A stretch of DNA of 64,000 nucleotides. It comes from Streptomyces sp. NBC_00306. GTDB taxonomy: Bacteria > Actinomycetota > Actinomycetes > Streptomycetales > Streptomycetaceae. Below the pieces are notes generated by a model, which did not search any database, was not told the DNA's origin, and saw only the letters and a program-made list of their open reading frames with translations. The stretch spans positions 6,014,001 to 6,078,000 of the forward strand of contig NZ_CP108032.1 in the NCBI RefSeq assembly GCF_036169555.1, written 5' to 3'. Below, in pieces: positions 1-8,759 of the stretch. The position numbers and the translations under genes are program-made. The stretch's first letter is position 1. Each line of letters starts with the position of its first letter.

Positions 1-889
1 TCGTCACGATCGGGCGGGCCTCCAGGGCCGTACCGGGTGCCCACTGGCGCCAGTTCACGGGCCAGCCGCCGTCCTCCTGCTGACGGCTCTCCAGGTGGTC
101 CAGCGACCGTGCCATCTCGTCGTCCGTGAACCACCGTCTCGCCAGGGATTCAGGTGTACGGGCGTAGTCGTGCGGGAAGTGGTGCTCCTTTGGCGCATAG
201 CCGTCGGCGACCGGGAACGCCTCGATCCGCGCCGGGTCCAGCACCGCCAGTCTCTGCTCCCGCACCAGCCGCCCGAGCCGGTCGGCAGCGGCCTCCGCCC
301 GGACCCGGTCCGGCACACCCTCCAGGAAAGTGACCGCCGCCTCGATCTCGTACGGATGCGACTTCTCCAGCGCGTCGACAGCGGTCCAGCAGTAGTCCGT
401 GGCACGGAACAGCCACGCGTGCCAGACCTGGTTGCGGTGCAGCAGCCCGACCACCGGCCCCGTCGTGAGGAGTTCGCTCGGCGGATCGTCCACCACGGGG
501 ACGAACGGCGCCGACGGATAGCCGCGCTGCGAGGGATGGACGGCGGGGAGCGCACCGTCCGGCGTCGAGACATCGGTGAGGTAGCGGCACATCCGCTCGA
601 TGCGGAGCCCGCCGCAACGACCGATGGAGTCCAGGACGCGCAGGGCGTGTGCGGTGTGCAGGGGCTGGCTCACGGGTCCGCGCAGATCCGGTTCGAGGGC
701 GTGGCCGTAGCCGCCGTCCTCGTCGAGATAGGCGGCCAGGGCGGTCTCGACGGCATCAGAGCTTCCGCGCAGGAAGTGATACGCGAATCGCCGCTGCTCC
801 AGCACCCGGGCCGTGAGCCAGACGAACTGCTCGGCGCGGGCGAGTGGTGACGCGGGAGAGGGCACAGAGGTTGCTCCGGTTCCAGCCAT
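1..889 (-). CDS. Alpha/alpha-barrel (prenyltransferase/squalene-cyclase-like) protein, 3' end cut by window
   Basis: The reading frame is open from an ATG at 889 to the left edge, so about 296 residues are visible and the C-terminus is missing. Two segments, DEDGGYGHALEPDLRG near residue 56 and QQEDGGWPVNW near the visible end, resemble the Q/D-G-G-W repeats of prenyltransferase and squalene-oxidase-type alpha/alpha toroids. No DxDD or other catalytic motif is seen, so enzymatic activity is not claimed. The ATG has GGAGG directly abutting it, which is too close for good initiation. A GTG eight codons downstream (865) has GGAG at normal spacing and may be the real start. It is divergent from the DUF3046 gene. 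Function is unknown. Confidence 0.6.
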   Translation of the reverse strand, partial: MAGTGATSVPSPASPLARAEQFVWLTARVLEQRRFAYHFLRGSSDAVETALAAYLDEDGGYGHALEPDLRGPVSQPLHTAHALRVLDSIGRCGGLRIERMCRYLTDVSTPDGALPAVHPSQRGYPSAPFVPVVDDPPSELLTTGPVVGLLHRNQVWHAWLFRATDYCWTAVDALEKSHPYEIEAAVTFLEGVPDRVRAEAAADRLGRLVREQRLAVLDPARIEAFPVADGYAPKEHHFPHDYARTPESLARRWFTDDEMARSLDHLESRQQEDGGWPVNWRQWAPGTALEARPIVT

Positions 890-968
890 CCTCCGACGGT
901 AGGGCGGAAAGAGCTTTCGGCATGCGGGACGGACGATGCTGCACCCCCGGGAGCGGGATAATGCAGTC

Positions 969-1163
969 ATGCGGTTGACGATTTTCTGGGAGCGGATGGC
1001 GGACCACTTCGGTCCTTCCTACGCCGACTCCTTCGCGCGCGACCATGTGATGACCGAACTCGGAGGGCGTACGGTCCACGAGGCGCTGCGGTCCGGCTGG
1101 GAGGCGAAGGACGTCTGGCGAGCCGTGTGCGCGGCCATGGACGTACCTGCCGACAAGAGGTGA
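969..1163 (+). CDS. DUF3046 family small protein
   Basis: This 64-residue protein starts MRLTIFWERMADHFG and matches the actinobacterial DUF3046 family, commonly found just upstream of recA. The reading frame is open further upstream to 936, but the ATG at 969 gives the usual family N-terminus. No strong ribosome site precedes it; a TAATGC element a few bases upstream could allow leaderless or near-leaderless expression. It contains no membrane segment or cysteine motif. Its biochemical role is unknown; conserved proximity to recA is the only functional hint. It is followed about 60 bp later by the AI-2E-type transporter gene. Confidence 0.75.
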   Translation: MRLTIFWERMADHFGPSYADSFARDHVMTELGGRTVHEALRSGWEAKDVWRAVCAAMDVPADKR

Positions 1164-1224
1164 TTCATGTGATGGACACCCGGGCGGCCGACCAGCGGCC
1201 GCGGCTGTAGGCGAGACTGAGCCC

Positions 1225-2640
1225 GTGGCCCAGACCGACGAGAGTGACCAGGACAGAACCGAGCAGGGCACGCCCGCGGGAGGCGCGACTCCTCCGCAGG
1301 CGCCGCCGAGCCCGCCGGTGGCCGAGCCCGCCGGTTCTGCCCGGATGCCCCGCTGGCTGCCGCGCGCGCTGGTGCTCGCTCTGACGCTCTACGCCTGCTT
1401 CCAGCTCGGCAGTTGGGCCTTCCATCAGCTCATCGGGCTGCTGATCAACATCCTGATCGCCTTCTTCGTGGCGCTGGCGATCGAGCCCGCAGTCGGCAGG
1501 ATGGCCGCGCGGGGGATGCGGCGAGGACTCGCCACCTTCCTGGTCTTCTTCGCCGTGCTGATCGCGGGAGCCGGCTTCGTCTTCCTGCTCGGCTCGATGC
1601 TGGCCGGTCAGATCGTGCAGATCGTCGAGGACTTCCCCCAGTACCTCGACTCGGTCATCAAGTGGATCAACGACACCTTCAGCACCCAGCTGTCCCGGGT
1701 GGAGGTCCAGGACAGCCTGCTGCGGTCGGACTGGCTCCGCCGCTATGTGCAGAACAGCGCGAGCGGCGTGCTGGACATCTCGGCCACCGTGCTCGGCGGT
1801 CTGTTCCAGGTACTGACGATCTTCCTGTTCTCGTTCTACTTCGCGGCCGACGGACCCCGGCTGCGCCGTGCCCTGTGCTCCGTCCTGCCGCCGGCCCGGC
1901 AGACCGAGGTGCTGCGGGCGTGGGAGATCGCCGTCGACAAGACGGGTGGCTACATCTACTCGCGCGGCCTGATGGCACTGATTTCGGGCGGCGCGCACTA
2001 CGTCCTGCTGGAGATCCTGGGTGTGCCCTACGCCCCGGCGCTCGCCGTGTGGGTCGGCCTGGTCTCCCAGTTCATCCCGACCATCGGCACCTACCTGGCG
2101 GGCGCGCTGCCGATGCTGATCGCCTTCACCGTGAACCCCTGGTACGCGCTGTGGGTGCTCGGCTTCGTGGTGGTCTACCAGCAGTTCGAGAACTACGTGC
2201 TCCAGCCGAAGCTCACCTCCAAGACGGTCGACATCCATCCCGCGGTGGCCTTCGGATCGGTCGTGGCCGGCACGGCGCTGCTCGGAGCGGTGGGCGCCCT
2301 GGTGGCGATTCCGGCGGTCGCCACGCTCCAGGCCTTCCTGGGTGCCTACGTGAAGCGCTACGAGGTGACCGACGACCCTCGGGTGCACGGTCACCGGCAC
2401 CGCGGCGGCCGGACGCTCCGGCGGATGCGCGATGTGCTGGGCAAGAAGCGGGATGCCCCGGGCGCGGGGAAGAACGCGCCCGCTGAGGCCGCGCACGAGG
2501 CCGAGCCGCCTGAGGGAGCCGCGCGCGAGGGGGAGCCGCCCGTCGGCGGTCCGCCCGCCGCAGGTGGTCCGTCGGCAGGGGATCCGCCCGACGAACCCGG
2601 TGCGGGGCCCGGCACCGACGGCCCCGGTCGTCCCGCCTGA
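1225..2640 (+). CDS. AI-2E family transporter (membrane protein)
   Basis: This 471-residue polytopic membrane protein belongs to the AI-2E/PerM-type family (PF01594). It has a disordered Pro/Glu-rich N-terminus of about 45 residues, then several hydrophobic segments between residues about 50 and 380. The family-typical central part is visible in YIYSRGLMALISGGAHYVLL and the following VSQFIPTIGTYLAGALPMLI. The C-terminal 90 residues are a hydrophilic Gly/Pro/Glu-rich tail with no recognised domain. The start is a GTG at 1225. Family members have been linked to autoinducer-2 export or Na+/H+ exchange, but the substrate cannot be read from sequence. It is probably transcribed separately from recA, which has its own promoter downstream. 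Confidence 0.8.
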   Translation: MAQTDESDQDRTEQGTPAGGATPPQAPPSPPVAEPAGSARMPRWLPRALVLALTLYACFQLGSWAFHQLIGLLINILIAFFVALAIEPAVGRMAARGMRRGLATFLVFFAVLIAGAGFVFLLGSMLAGQIVQIVEDFPQYLDSVIKWINDTFSTQLSRVEVQDSLLRSDWLRRYVQNSASGVLDISATVLGGLFQVLTIFLFSFYFAADGPRLRRALCSVLPPARQTEVLRAWEIAVDKTGGYIYSRGLMALISGGAHYVLLEILGVPYAPALAVWVGLVSQFIPTIGTYLAGALPMLIAFTVNPWYALWVLGFVVVYQQFENYVLQPKLTSKTVDIHPAVAFGSVVAGTALLGAVGALVAIPAVATLQAFLGAYVKRYEVTDDPRVHGHRHRGGRTLRRMRDVLGKKRDAPGAGKNAPAEAAHEAEPPEGAAREGEPPVGGPPAAGGPSAGDPPDEPGAGPGTDGPGRPA

Positions 2641-2716
2641 CGGGTGCCACCAGGCAGGGTGCGGGCCTGCCCGGACAGGCCGGGGGCGACGGTTCGTGGC
2701 GCGCCGCGTGATGCGC

Positions 2717-2746
2717 TTGACACCGAAATCGAACATCCATTCTTAT
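2717..2746 (+). promoter_or_regulatory. recA SOS promoter with LexA (Cheo-type) box
   Basis: A -35 hexamer TTGACA (2717-2722) and a -10 TCTTAT (2741-2746) are separated by 18 bp. Overlapping the spacer and -10 is GAACATCCATTC (2731-2742), which fits the Gram-positive/actinobacterial LexA box GAACN4GTTC with one change (ATTC for GTTC). This layout is the described form of Streptomyces recA promoters. LexA binding here would block the -10, giving DNA-damage induction of recA and recX. Confidence 0.85.
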
Positions 2747-2773
2747 GGGATTCCGGCCGCGGTGACCCGGGAG

Positions 2774-2782
2774 TTGTCCACA
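2774..2782 (+). other. DnaA-box-like 9-mer TTGTCCACA in the recA leader
   Basis: TTGTCCACA matches the consensus DnaA box used in Streptomyces origins. It lies between the recA promoter and the recA start, within the 5' untranslated leader. A single 9-mer can occur by chance, so a functional role is uncertain. Confidence 0.4.
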
Positions 2783-2871
2783 GGCTGGAAGGACGTCGAG
2801 GCCCATTGTCAGTGGCAGGGGATAGCGTCTTTGACGTGAAGCGATCGACTCAAGCAAATCGGGTGGAACCC

Positions 2872-4002
<1,131 letters not shown>

Positions 4003-4005
4003 CGC

Positions 4006-4578
4006 ATGGCCCGGCGAACCGAATGGCCGGGCGACAGCGCCGACTCGTCGAGGGCCGAGAAGGAGCTGTCGCCCCAGGACCCGGCGGAGCGGGCGCGGGC
4101 GATCTGCCTGCGCCTGCTCACCGGGACGCCGCGCACCCGCAAACAGCTCGCGGATGCGCTGCACAAGCGGGAGATCCCCTCGGAGGTGGCCGAGGAGGTT
4201 CTCTCCCGCTTCGAGGACGTTGGCCTGATCAATGACGCGGCCTTCGCGGACGCGTGGGTGGAGTCCCGCCACCACGGCCGCGGCCTCGCCCGACGGGCGC
4301 TGGCGCTGGAGCTGCGGACGAAGGGCGTGGACTCGTCGCTGATCGACGAGGCGGTGGGGCAGCTCGACTCCGAGCAGGAGGAGGAGACCGCGCGGGAGCT
4401 GGTCGCCCGCAGACTCCACTCCACCCGCGGCCTCGACCGCGACCGCCGCATACGCCGCCTCGCGGGCATGCTGGCCCGCAAGGGCTACCCGGAGGGCATG
4501 GCGCTGCGGGTGGTCAGACGGGCCTTGGAGGAAGAGGGCGAGGACGTGGAAGGCCTGGACGAGGGCGGTGGGTTCTAG
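4006..4578 (+). CDS. recX: Regulatory protein RecX
   Basis: RecX (190 aa) binds RecA filaments and inhibits RecA recombinase activity. The sequence shows the three-helix repeat pattern of the family, with Arg-rich segments such as RAICLRLLTGTPRTRKQL, RHHGRGLARRALALELRTKG and RIRRLAGMLARKGYPEG. The N-terminal 25 residues and the Glu/Gly-rich C-terminus are variable in the family. The ATG lies 3 nt after the recA stop and no separate promoter is visible, so it is in the recA operon and should share SOS control. A 7-bp tandem repeat begins about 50 bp after its stop. Confidence 0.95.
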   Translation: MARRTEWPGDSADSSRAEKELSPQDPAERARAICLRLLTGTPRTRKQLADALHKREIPSEVAEEVLSRFEDVGLINDAAFADAWVESRHHGRGLARRALALELRTKGVDSSLIDEAVGQLDSEQEEETARELVARRLHSTRGLDRDRRIRRLAGMLARKGYPEGMALRVVRRALEEEGEDVEGLDEGGGF

Positions 4579-4626
4579 CCTCTCGGGCCGACGGGGGAGG
4601 AGCCACGGGGAACGGGCTAGCTTCCA

Positions 4627-4730
4627 GCCGGAAGCCGGAAGCCGGAAGCCGGAAGCCGGAAGCCGGAAGCCGGAAGCCGGAAGCCGGAAGCCGGAAGCCG
4701 GAAGCCGGAAGCCGGAAGCCGGAAGCCGGA
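4627..4730. repeat. 7-bp tandem repeat (GCCGGAA), about 14.9 copies
   Basis: Fourteen perfect copies of GCCGGAA and one partial copy (GCCGGA) run uninterrupted. The array sits in the convergent intergenic space between recX and the rhodanese gene. Because 7 is not a multiple of 3, any reading frame through it cycles through G-S-R-K-P-E-A; no gene is inferred. Perfect repetition suggests slipped-strand expansion and likely length variation between strains. Confidence 0.97.
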
Positions 4731-4766
4731 CCCGCAGGCGGGCGGGCGGCGCGTCCCCGTGCCGCC

Positions 4767-5162
4767 CTACGCCTCGACCGGGAAGCCCGCTGCCTTCCAC
4801 GCCTGGAACCCGCCGATGAGGTCCGTCGCGCGGTGCAGGCCCAAGTCGCGCAGTGACGCCGCGGCGAGGGAGGACGCGTAGCCCTCGTTGCAGATCACCA
4901 CGACCCGCAGATCGTGGCTGACCGCCTGGGGTGCGCGATGGCTGCCCTGCGGATCCAGGCGCCACTCCAGCTCGTTGCGCTCCACCACCAGCGCGCCGGG
5001 GATCAGCCCGTCCTGGTCCCTCAGGGCCGCATAGCGGATGTCCACCAGCAGGGCGCCCTCCGCCGCCTCCGCGAAGGCCTGCTTCGGCTCGACACGGTCC
5101 AGTCCTTCGCGGACCCGATCCAGCAGTTCGTCGATCCCGACCCGGTCACCCTGCTCACTCAC
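4767..5162 (-). CDS. Rhodanese-like domain protein
   Basis: This 131-residue single-domain rhodanese (sulfurtransferase) has the active-site loop as VICNEGYASS, with the cysteine in the usual position after the hydrophobic strand. The preceding LLVDIRYAALRDQDGLIPGAL corresponds to the first half of the domain and GFQAWKAAGFPVEA to the C-terminal motif. It begins with GTG at 5162; this overlaps the TGA of the cysteine dioxygenase gene as GTGA, so the two are translationally coupled. Pairing with cysteine dioxygenase suggests handling of sulfane sulfur or sulfite produced during cysteine catabolism, but the acceptor is unknown. Confidence 0.88.
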   Translation of the reverse strand: MSEQGDRVGIDELLDRVREGLDRVEPKQAFAEAAEGALLVDIRYAALRDQDGLIPGALVVERNELEWRLDPQGSHRAPQAVSHDLRVVVICNEGYASSLAAASLRDLGLHRATDLIGGFQAWKAAGFPVEA

Positions 5163-5839
5163 TGCCAGTCCTCCGGGCTCTCGACCTGCTCGAGACGGAG
5201 CACCGCACCGGTCCGGCTGAAGCGCCGGATCAACGGCAGCGGCGGGTAGTACGCATGGACCGATACGGCATGCTCGCTCGCCGACTCGTTCAGCACCTCG
5301 TGCACATGGTGCGTACCGAAGGCGCGGCCCCGGCCCGGGCCCAACTGCCGCTCGCGGTCGACGCCTTCGTGCAGTTCCAAGGTCTTCCAGCCGCTCGCGG
5401 GCAGCCGTACGGCGAGGGAGTTCTCCTTCAGCTCACCGGCGGCCGTGGCGAATGCGCCGAACGACTCGGCGTGGTCGTGCCAGCCGGTGCCCGTGCCGGG
5501 TGGCCAGGCGATGAGCCAGGCCTCGCTGCCGCCGGGTCCTTCGAGCCGTACCCAGGTGCGGCCCTCGGGGTCGAGGGGAAGTGAGGCGATGAGGTCGGTG
5601 TCGGCAGCGGCGTTCTGCACGAATGCGAGGAGCTCGGCCACGGTCGGAGCCGACGGCTCGGCCGCCAAGTCCACCGAGGCGGGCGCGCTCTCGACCGGAG
5701 CGCCGGAGACGGTCACTGCGGGCTCCGCGACAGCGGCACCAGAGGCAGCGGTGCCGGAGACAGGGGTGCCGGAGACCGAGAGGTCAGAGGCAGAGGTGTC
5801 GGACGCAGGGGTGGCAGGGGTGACGACAGACTGGGACAC
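5159..5839 (-). CDS. Cysteine dioxygenase family protein (cupin)
   Basis: The C-terminal 155 residues are a cupin of the cysteine dioxygenase type: the metal ligands are visible as GWHDHAESFGAF and THHVHEVLN. The enzyme would oxidise cysteine to cysteine sulfinate with Fe(II) and O2. The N-terminal 60 residues are a low-complexity Ser/Thr/Ala/Val stretch without a domain, unusual for the family. The GTG at 5839 (VSQSVVTP) is chosen because the frame upstream runs through a short leader ORF in another frame. The gene is coupled to the downstream rhodanese by a GTGA overlap. Upstream lies a cysteine-rich leader peptide ORF, which points to attenuation-type control by cysteine supply. Confidence 0.88.
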   Translation of the reverse strand: MSQSVVTPATPASDTSASDLSVSGTPVSGTAASGAAVAEPAVTVSGAPVESAPASVDLAAEPSAPTVAELLAFVQNAAADTDLIASLPLDPEGRTWVRLEGPGGSEAWLIAWPPGTGTGWHDHAESFGAFATAAGELKENSLAVRLPASGWKTLELHEGVDRERQLGPGRGRAFGTHHVHEVLNESASEHAVSVHAYYPPLPLIRRFSRTGAVLRLEQVESPEDWQ

Positions 5840-5909
5840 GGAAACCGTCCTGGAAGTTCGCGGGTGCGCGCGCAGGCTCAGTGGGCCCGCGCGCGAGGGA
5901 GAGGCGAAT

Positions 5910-5981
5910 TCAGCAGGAGGGGCGACACACGCAGCCCGCATAGCGGACGAGGTCCATATGGACCCTCCGCCACAGGCGCAC
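5910..5981 (-). CDS. Cys-rich leader peptide (23 aa), putative attenuator
   Basis: A GTG-initiated 23-codon ORF starts M-R-L-W-R-R-V-H-M-D-L-V-R and has cysteines at residues 17, 19 and 23, the last just before the TGA. Short actinobacterial peptides with an RR-x-H-x-DL-x-R core and terminal Cys cluster are known as leader peptides of sulfur-metabolism genes. The stop lies 70 nt before the cysteine dioxygenase start on the same strand. Ribosome pausing at Cys codons could report Cys-tRNA levels. The mechanism is inferred; the ORF itself is plain in sequence. Confidence 0.75.
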   Translation of the reverse strand: MRLWRRVHMDLVRYAGCVCRPSC

Positions 5982-6028
5982 ATCGGTGTCAGTCACGTTC
6001 CGGAGTACACCACGCGTGTCCGCGACGG

Positions 6029-7624
6029 TCAATTGATGTCCGCAGTGCGGTCACTGCGCACCGATGACTGTGGGCCGCCTCGCGCCGCGTCCGCCGCCGC
6101 GTACAGCTCCGCGGGTCGCACACCCGTGAACGCGGCGACCAGATGCCCGTCCGGCCGCACCAGCAGCACGGTGTGTGCCGAGGCGCCGGGATAGCTCTCC
6201 GTCACCAGCAGCTCCGCCCGCACGGGCAGTGCCGTCACCGCCGCCGCCAGGCGCGGCATCACACCCGCGCTCATCCAGTGCCGCTGGTCCCACACCCCCG
6301 TACCCGGTGCGACGAGGACCACGAGCAACTGCCCGCCGCCCAGCCGGTCCCGCAGCCGCGCGCTGGTCCCGTCGGGTGTCGTCACCCGGACGTCGACGAC
6401 CGGGGCGCCGGCCTCCGTACCGACGAGGGTCTGCCCAGGGGCGTATTCGGGCGCGAGAGGGGAGTGCGTGTAGACGGGGGGCGCACCGAGCGGGCCCAGC
6501 CCCAGATGGCCGTCCATGAGGAGGGCGTCGTGGCCGCGTGCCGCACCGGGAAGGTACGTACGCAGCGCGCTGCTGCCGCGCAGTATCGGCAGTGACTGGT
6601 CCGCGGCCCGCAGCCGGGCAGCGACACACGACCGGCGTTCCGCCTGGTAGCTGTCCAGCAGCAGCTCGGACCCACCGTGGTGCCAGACGTGCGCCAGCTT
6701 CCAGGCAAGGTTCTCCGCGTCCCTGAGGCCTTCGTCGAGCCCCTGAGTGCCCACGGCACCGAGCAGATGCGCGGCGTCGCCGGCGAGGAAGGCACGGCCC
6801 ACGCGCCAGCGCCGGGCGAGCCGGTGGTGCAGCGTATGGACGCCGGTGTCGATCAGTTCGTACGACGCCGCCCCGCCGGACCAGCCGGCCAGCGTGTCCC
6901 GGACCCGTGCGATCAGGGCGTCGGGAGTGACCAGTTCGCCGCGGGCCGGCAGCAGCCAGTCCAACCGCCAGACGTCGTCCGGCAGCGGGCGCGCGGTGAT
7001 CTCCTCACCGCCCGTCCGCCACGGCGGCAGGCGGTGCAGCAACGCCTCGTCGGGCCAGGGGAGTTCGGCGCGCAGCGTGGCGACCGCTTGGCGCTCCACC
7101 GCCGTACGCCCCGGGAAACGGACACCGAGGAGCTTGCGGACCGTCGACCGGGCGCCGTCGCACCCCACGAGATGGCTCCCGCGCCACCACGTCGCCTCCG
7201 GGCCGCGAGTGTGGACGCTGACCCCGTCGTCGTCCTGCTCCAGCGAGTCCACATGGCTCTCGGTCACGAGATTGATCAACGGCTGGGCGGCGACGGCGTC
7301 GCGCAGCCCGCGGGCCAGGGCGTGCTGTGGGATGTGCAGCGGTGAGGGAGCAAGGTCGTCCCCCAGCGCGACCACGCGCACGTCCTGCTTCCGTCGCATC
7401 GTGCGCCAGCCGGCCCAGCGGGCTCCTTCGTCACGAAGAGTGGTGCATCCGAGCCGCTCCATCATGGACGCGACATCGGGGCGCAGCACGACCGTGCGTG
7501 CGGGGCGGGGCTCCTCCTTGCCGACGCTGTCGTCGAGCAGGACAGAAGGGACACCTCGCTGGGCAAGGGCCACGGAGAGCGCCAGCCCCACGGGACCCGC
7601 GCCGACGATGATCACCGGGTCCAC
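6029..7624 (-). CDS. FAD-dependent monooxygenase (PheA/TfdB aromatic hydroxylase family)
   Basis: This 531-residue flavoprotein has the dinucleotide-binding motif VIIVGAGPVGLALSVALAQ at its N-terminus. The second FAD motif is AFLAGDAAHLLGAVGTQGLD (about residue 285), typical of class A flavin monooxygenases that hydroxylate aromatic or polyketide substrates. The C-terminal thioredoxin-like region, GGGQLLVVLVAPGTGVWD onward, fits the phenol-hydroxylase branch. The GTG at 7624 is preceded by GAGGAG at good spacing; the open frame upstream to 7768 is not needed. It lies 45 bp beyond the leader-peptide region and is a separate unit from the cysteine dioxygenase pair. Substrate unknown. Confidence 0.88.
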   Translation of the reverse strand: MDPVIIVGAGPVGLALSVALAQRGVPSVLLDDSVGKEEPRPARTVVLRPDVASMMERLGCTTLRDEGARWAGWRTMRRKQDVRVVALGDDLAPSPLHIPQHALARGLRDAVAAQPLINLVTESHVDSLEQDDDGVSVHTRGPEATWWRGSHLVGCDGARSTVRKLLGVRFPGRTAVERQAVATLRAELPWPDEALLHRLPPWRTGGEEITARPLPDDVWRLDWLLPARGELVTPDALIARVRDTLAGWSGGAASYELIDTGVHTLHHRLARRWRVGRAFLAGDAAHLLGAVGTQGLDEGLRDAENLAWKLAHVWHHGGSELLLDSYQAERRSCVAARLRAADQSLPILRGSSALRTYLPGAARGHDALLMDGHLGLGPLGAPPVYTHSPLAPEYAPGQTLVGTEAGAPVVDVRVTTPDGTSARLRDRLGGGQLLVVLVAPGTGVWDQRHWMSAGVMPRLAAAVTALPVRAELLVTESYPGASAHTVLLVRPDGHLVAAFTGVRPAELYAAADAARGGPQSSVRSDRTADIN

Positions 7625-7792
7625 GGCGTGACTCCTCGGGCCCGGAGGGACGTGCGGAGAGGTGCGGTAGGAGCCCGGTGCGCGATCACAGAACGTATGC
7701 AACCTATTGCGCGTGCCCGCGTCAAGCGACCACGGTACGCAACGGAGGGCCCTGCGTTTTGCGGGCACTCGTGTGACGCGTCACCGGAACGC

Positions 7793-7831
7793 GGTGAGGG
7801 GGCGGCAGCCCATGGCCGCCGCCCCCTCACC
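7793..7831. terminator. Hairpin terminator after gluD
   Basis: A perfect 14-bp GC-rich stem (GGTGAGGGGGCGGC at 7793-7806, complement at 7818-7831) with an 11-nt loop lies just beyond the gluD stop. It also faces the upstream region of the FAD monooxygenase gene. No U-tract follows, as is usual in Streptomyces. Confidence 0.8.
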
Positions 7832-7853
7832 GGTCGTACATCTCGATGAGCCG

Positions 7854-8759
7854 TCAGGTGGTGCTGCCGTCACCGGTCCTGATGCCGGGCTCCGCGACGG
7901 GCTCCTCGGCACCGGCCAGGTCGGCGGCGAGCACCGCCCCCGTGCTCTTCTTCGCACGGCGCAGCCTGCGCTCCAGCCACGACGCGAAGGTCGTGAGGAT
8001 CAGGTTGAGGACGATGTAGATCAGCGCGACGACGATGAAGCTGGGAATGACGTTCGCGTAGTTCGCGGCGAGGGTGCCGCGGGCGTTCAGCAGTTCCGTG
8101 AAGGCCAGGATCGCGCCGCCGAGAGCGGTGTCCTTGACGATGACGACGAGCTGGCTGACCAGCGCGGGGAGCATCGCGGTCACGGACTGCGGCAGCAGAA
8201 TGCTGGTCATCGTTTGCCCCTTGCGCAGACCGATGGCCTTGGCGGCCTCCGTCTGGCCCTTGGGCAGCGACAGGATGCCGGCCCGAACGACCTCCGCGAG
8301 CACCGAGGCGTTGTACAGGACGAGGCCGGTGACCACGGCGTACAGCGGACGCAGGTCACTGCTGATGCCGGAGGAGTTCGCGTACAGCTGGTTCGCGAAC
8401 AGCATCAGGAGAAGGACCGGGATCGCGCGGAAGAACTCCACGACGACCGAGGCCGGAACCCTGATCCAGCGGTGGTCCGACATCCGGGCGATGCCGAAGA
8501 TCGCGCCCAGAGGCAGAGCGATGACCATCGCGAGCGCAGCGGCCTTCAGCGTGTTCCCGAGACCGGGCAGCAGATAGGTCGTCCAGGCCTGTGCCTCGGT
8601 GAACGGCTTCCACAGGGACCATTCGAGCTGTCCCTTGTCCGACATCACGCTGAAGATCCACCAGCACAGCAGCGCAAGCACTGCCAGGAATCCGGCGGTG
8701 TAGACGATGTTGCGGCGCTTGGCGCGGGGGCCGGGAGCGTCGTAGAGGACCGACGTCAT
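7854..8759 (-). CDS. gluD: Glutamate ABC transporter permease GluD
   Basis: This 301-residue inner-membrane permease of the polar amino-acid (HAAT) class has an EAA loop, QTEAAKAIGLRKGQTMTSIL, which contacts the ATPase. About five hydrophobic segments surround it. Its ATG overlaps the gluC stop (ATGA), so it is translationally coupled to gluC. It is the last gene of gluABCD and is followed by a strong hairpin. With GluC it forms the membrane channel for glutamate uptake. The C-terminal 35 residues are hydrophilic and variable. Assignment rests on family motifs plus the conserved gluABCD order. Confidence 0.93.
   Translation of the reverse strand: MTSVLYDAPGPRAKRRNIVYTAGFLAVLALLCWWIFSVMSDKGQLEWSLWKPFTEAQAWTTYLLPGLGNTLKAAALAMVIALPLGAIFGIARMSDHRWIRVPASVVVEFFRAIPVLLLMLFANQLYANSSGISSDLRPLYAVVTGLVLYNASVLAEVVRAGILSLPKGQTEAAKAIGLRKGQTMTSILLPQSVTAMLPALVSQLVVIVKDTALGGAILAFTELLNARGTLAANYANVIPSFIVVALIYIVLNLILTTFASWLERRLRRAKKSTGAVLAADLAGAEEPVAEPGIRTGDGSTT

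Noticed and set aside
4568..4819. A small plus-strand gene encoding G-S-R-K-P-E-A repeats
   Set aside because: The repetition is explained by the 7-bp DNA repeat read in frame; there is no ribosome site and it overlaps the rhodanese gene.
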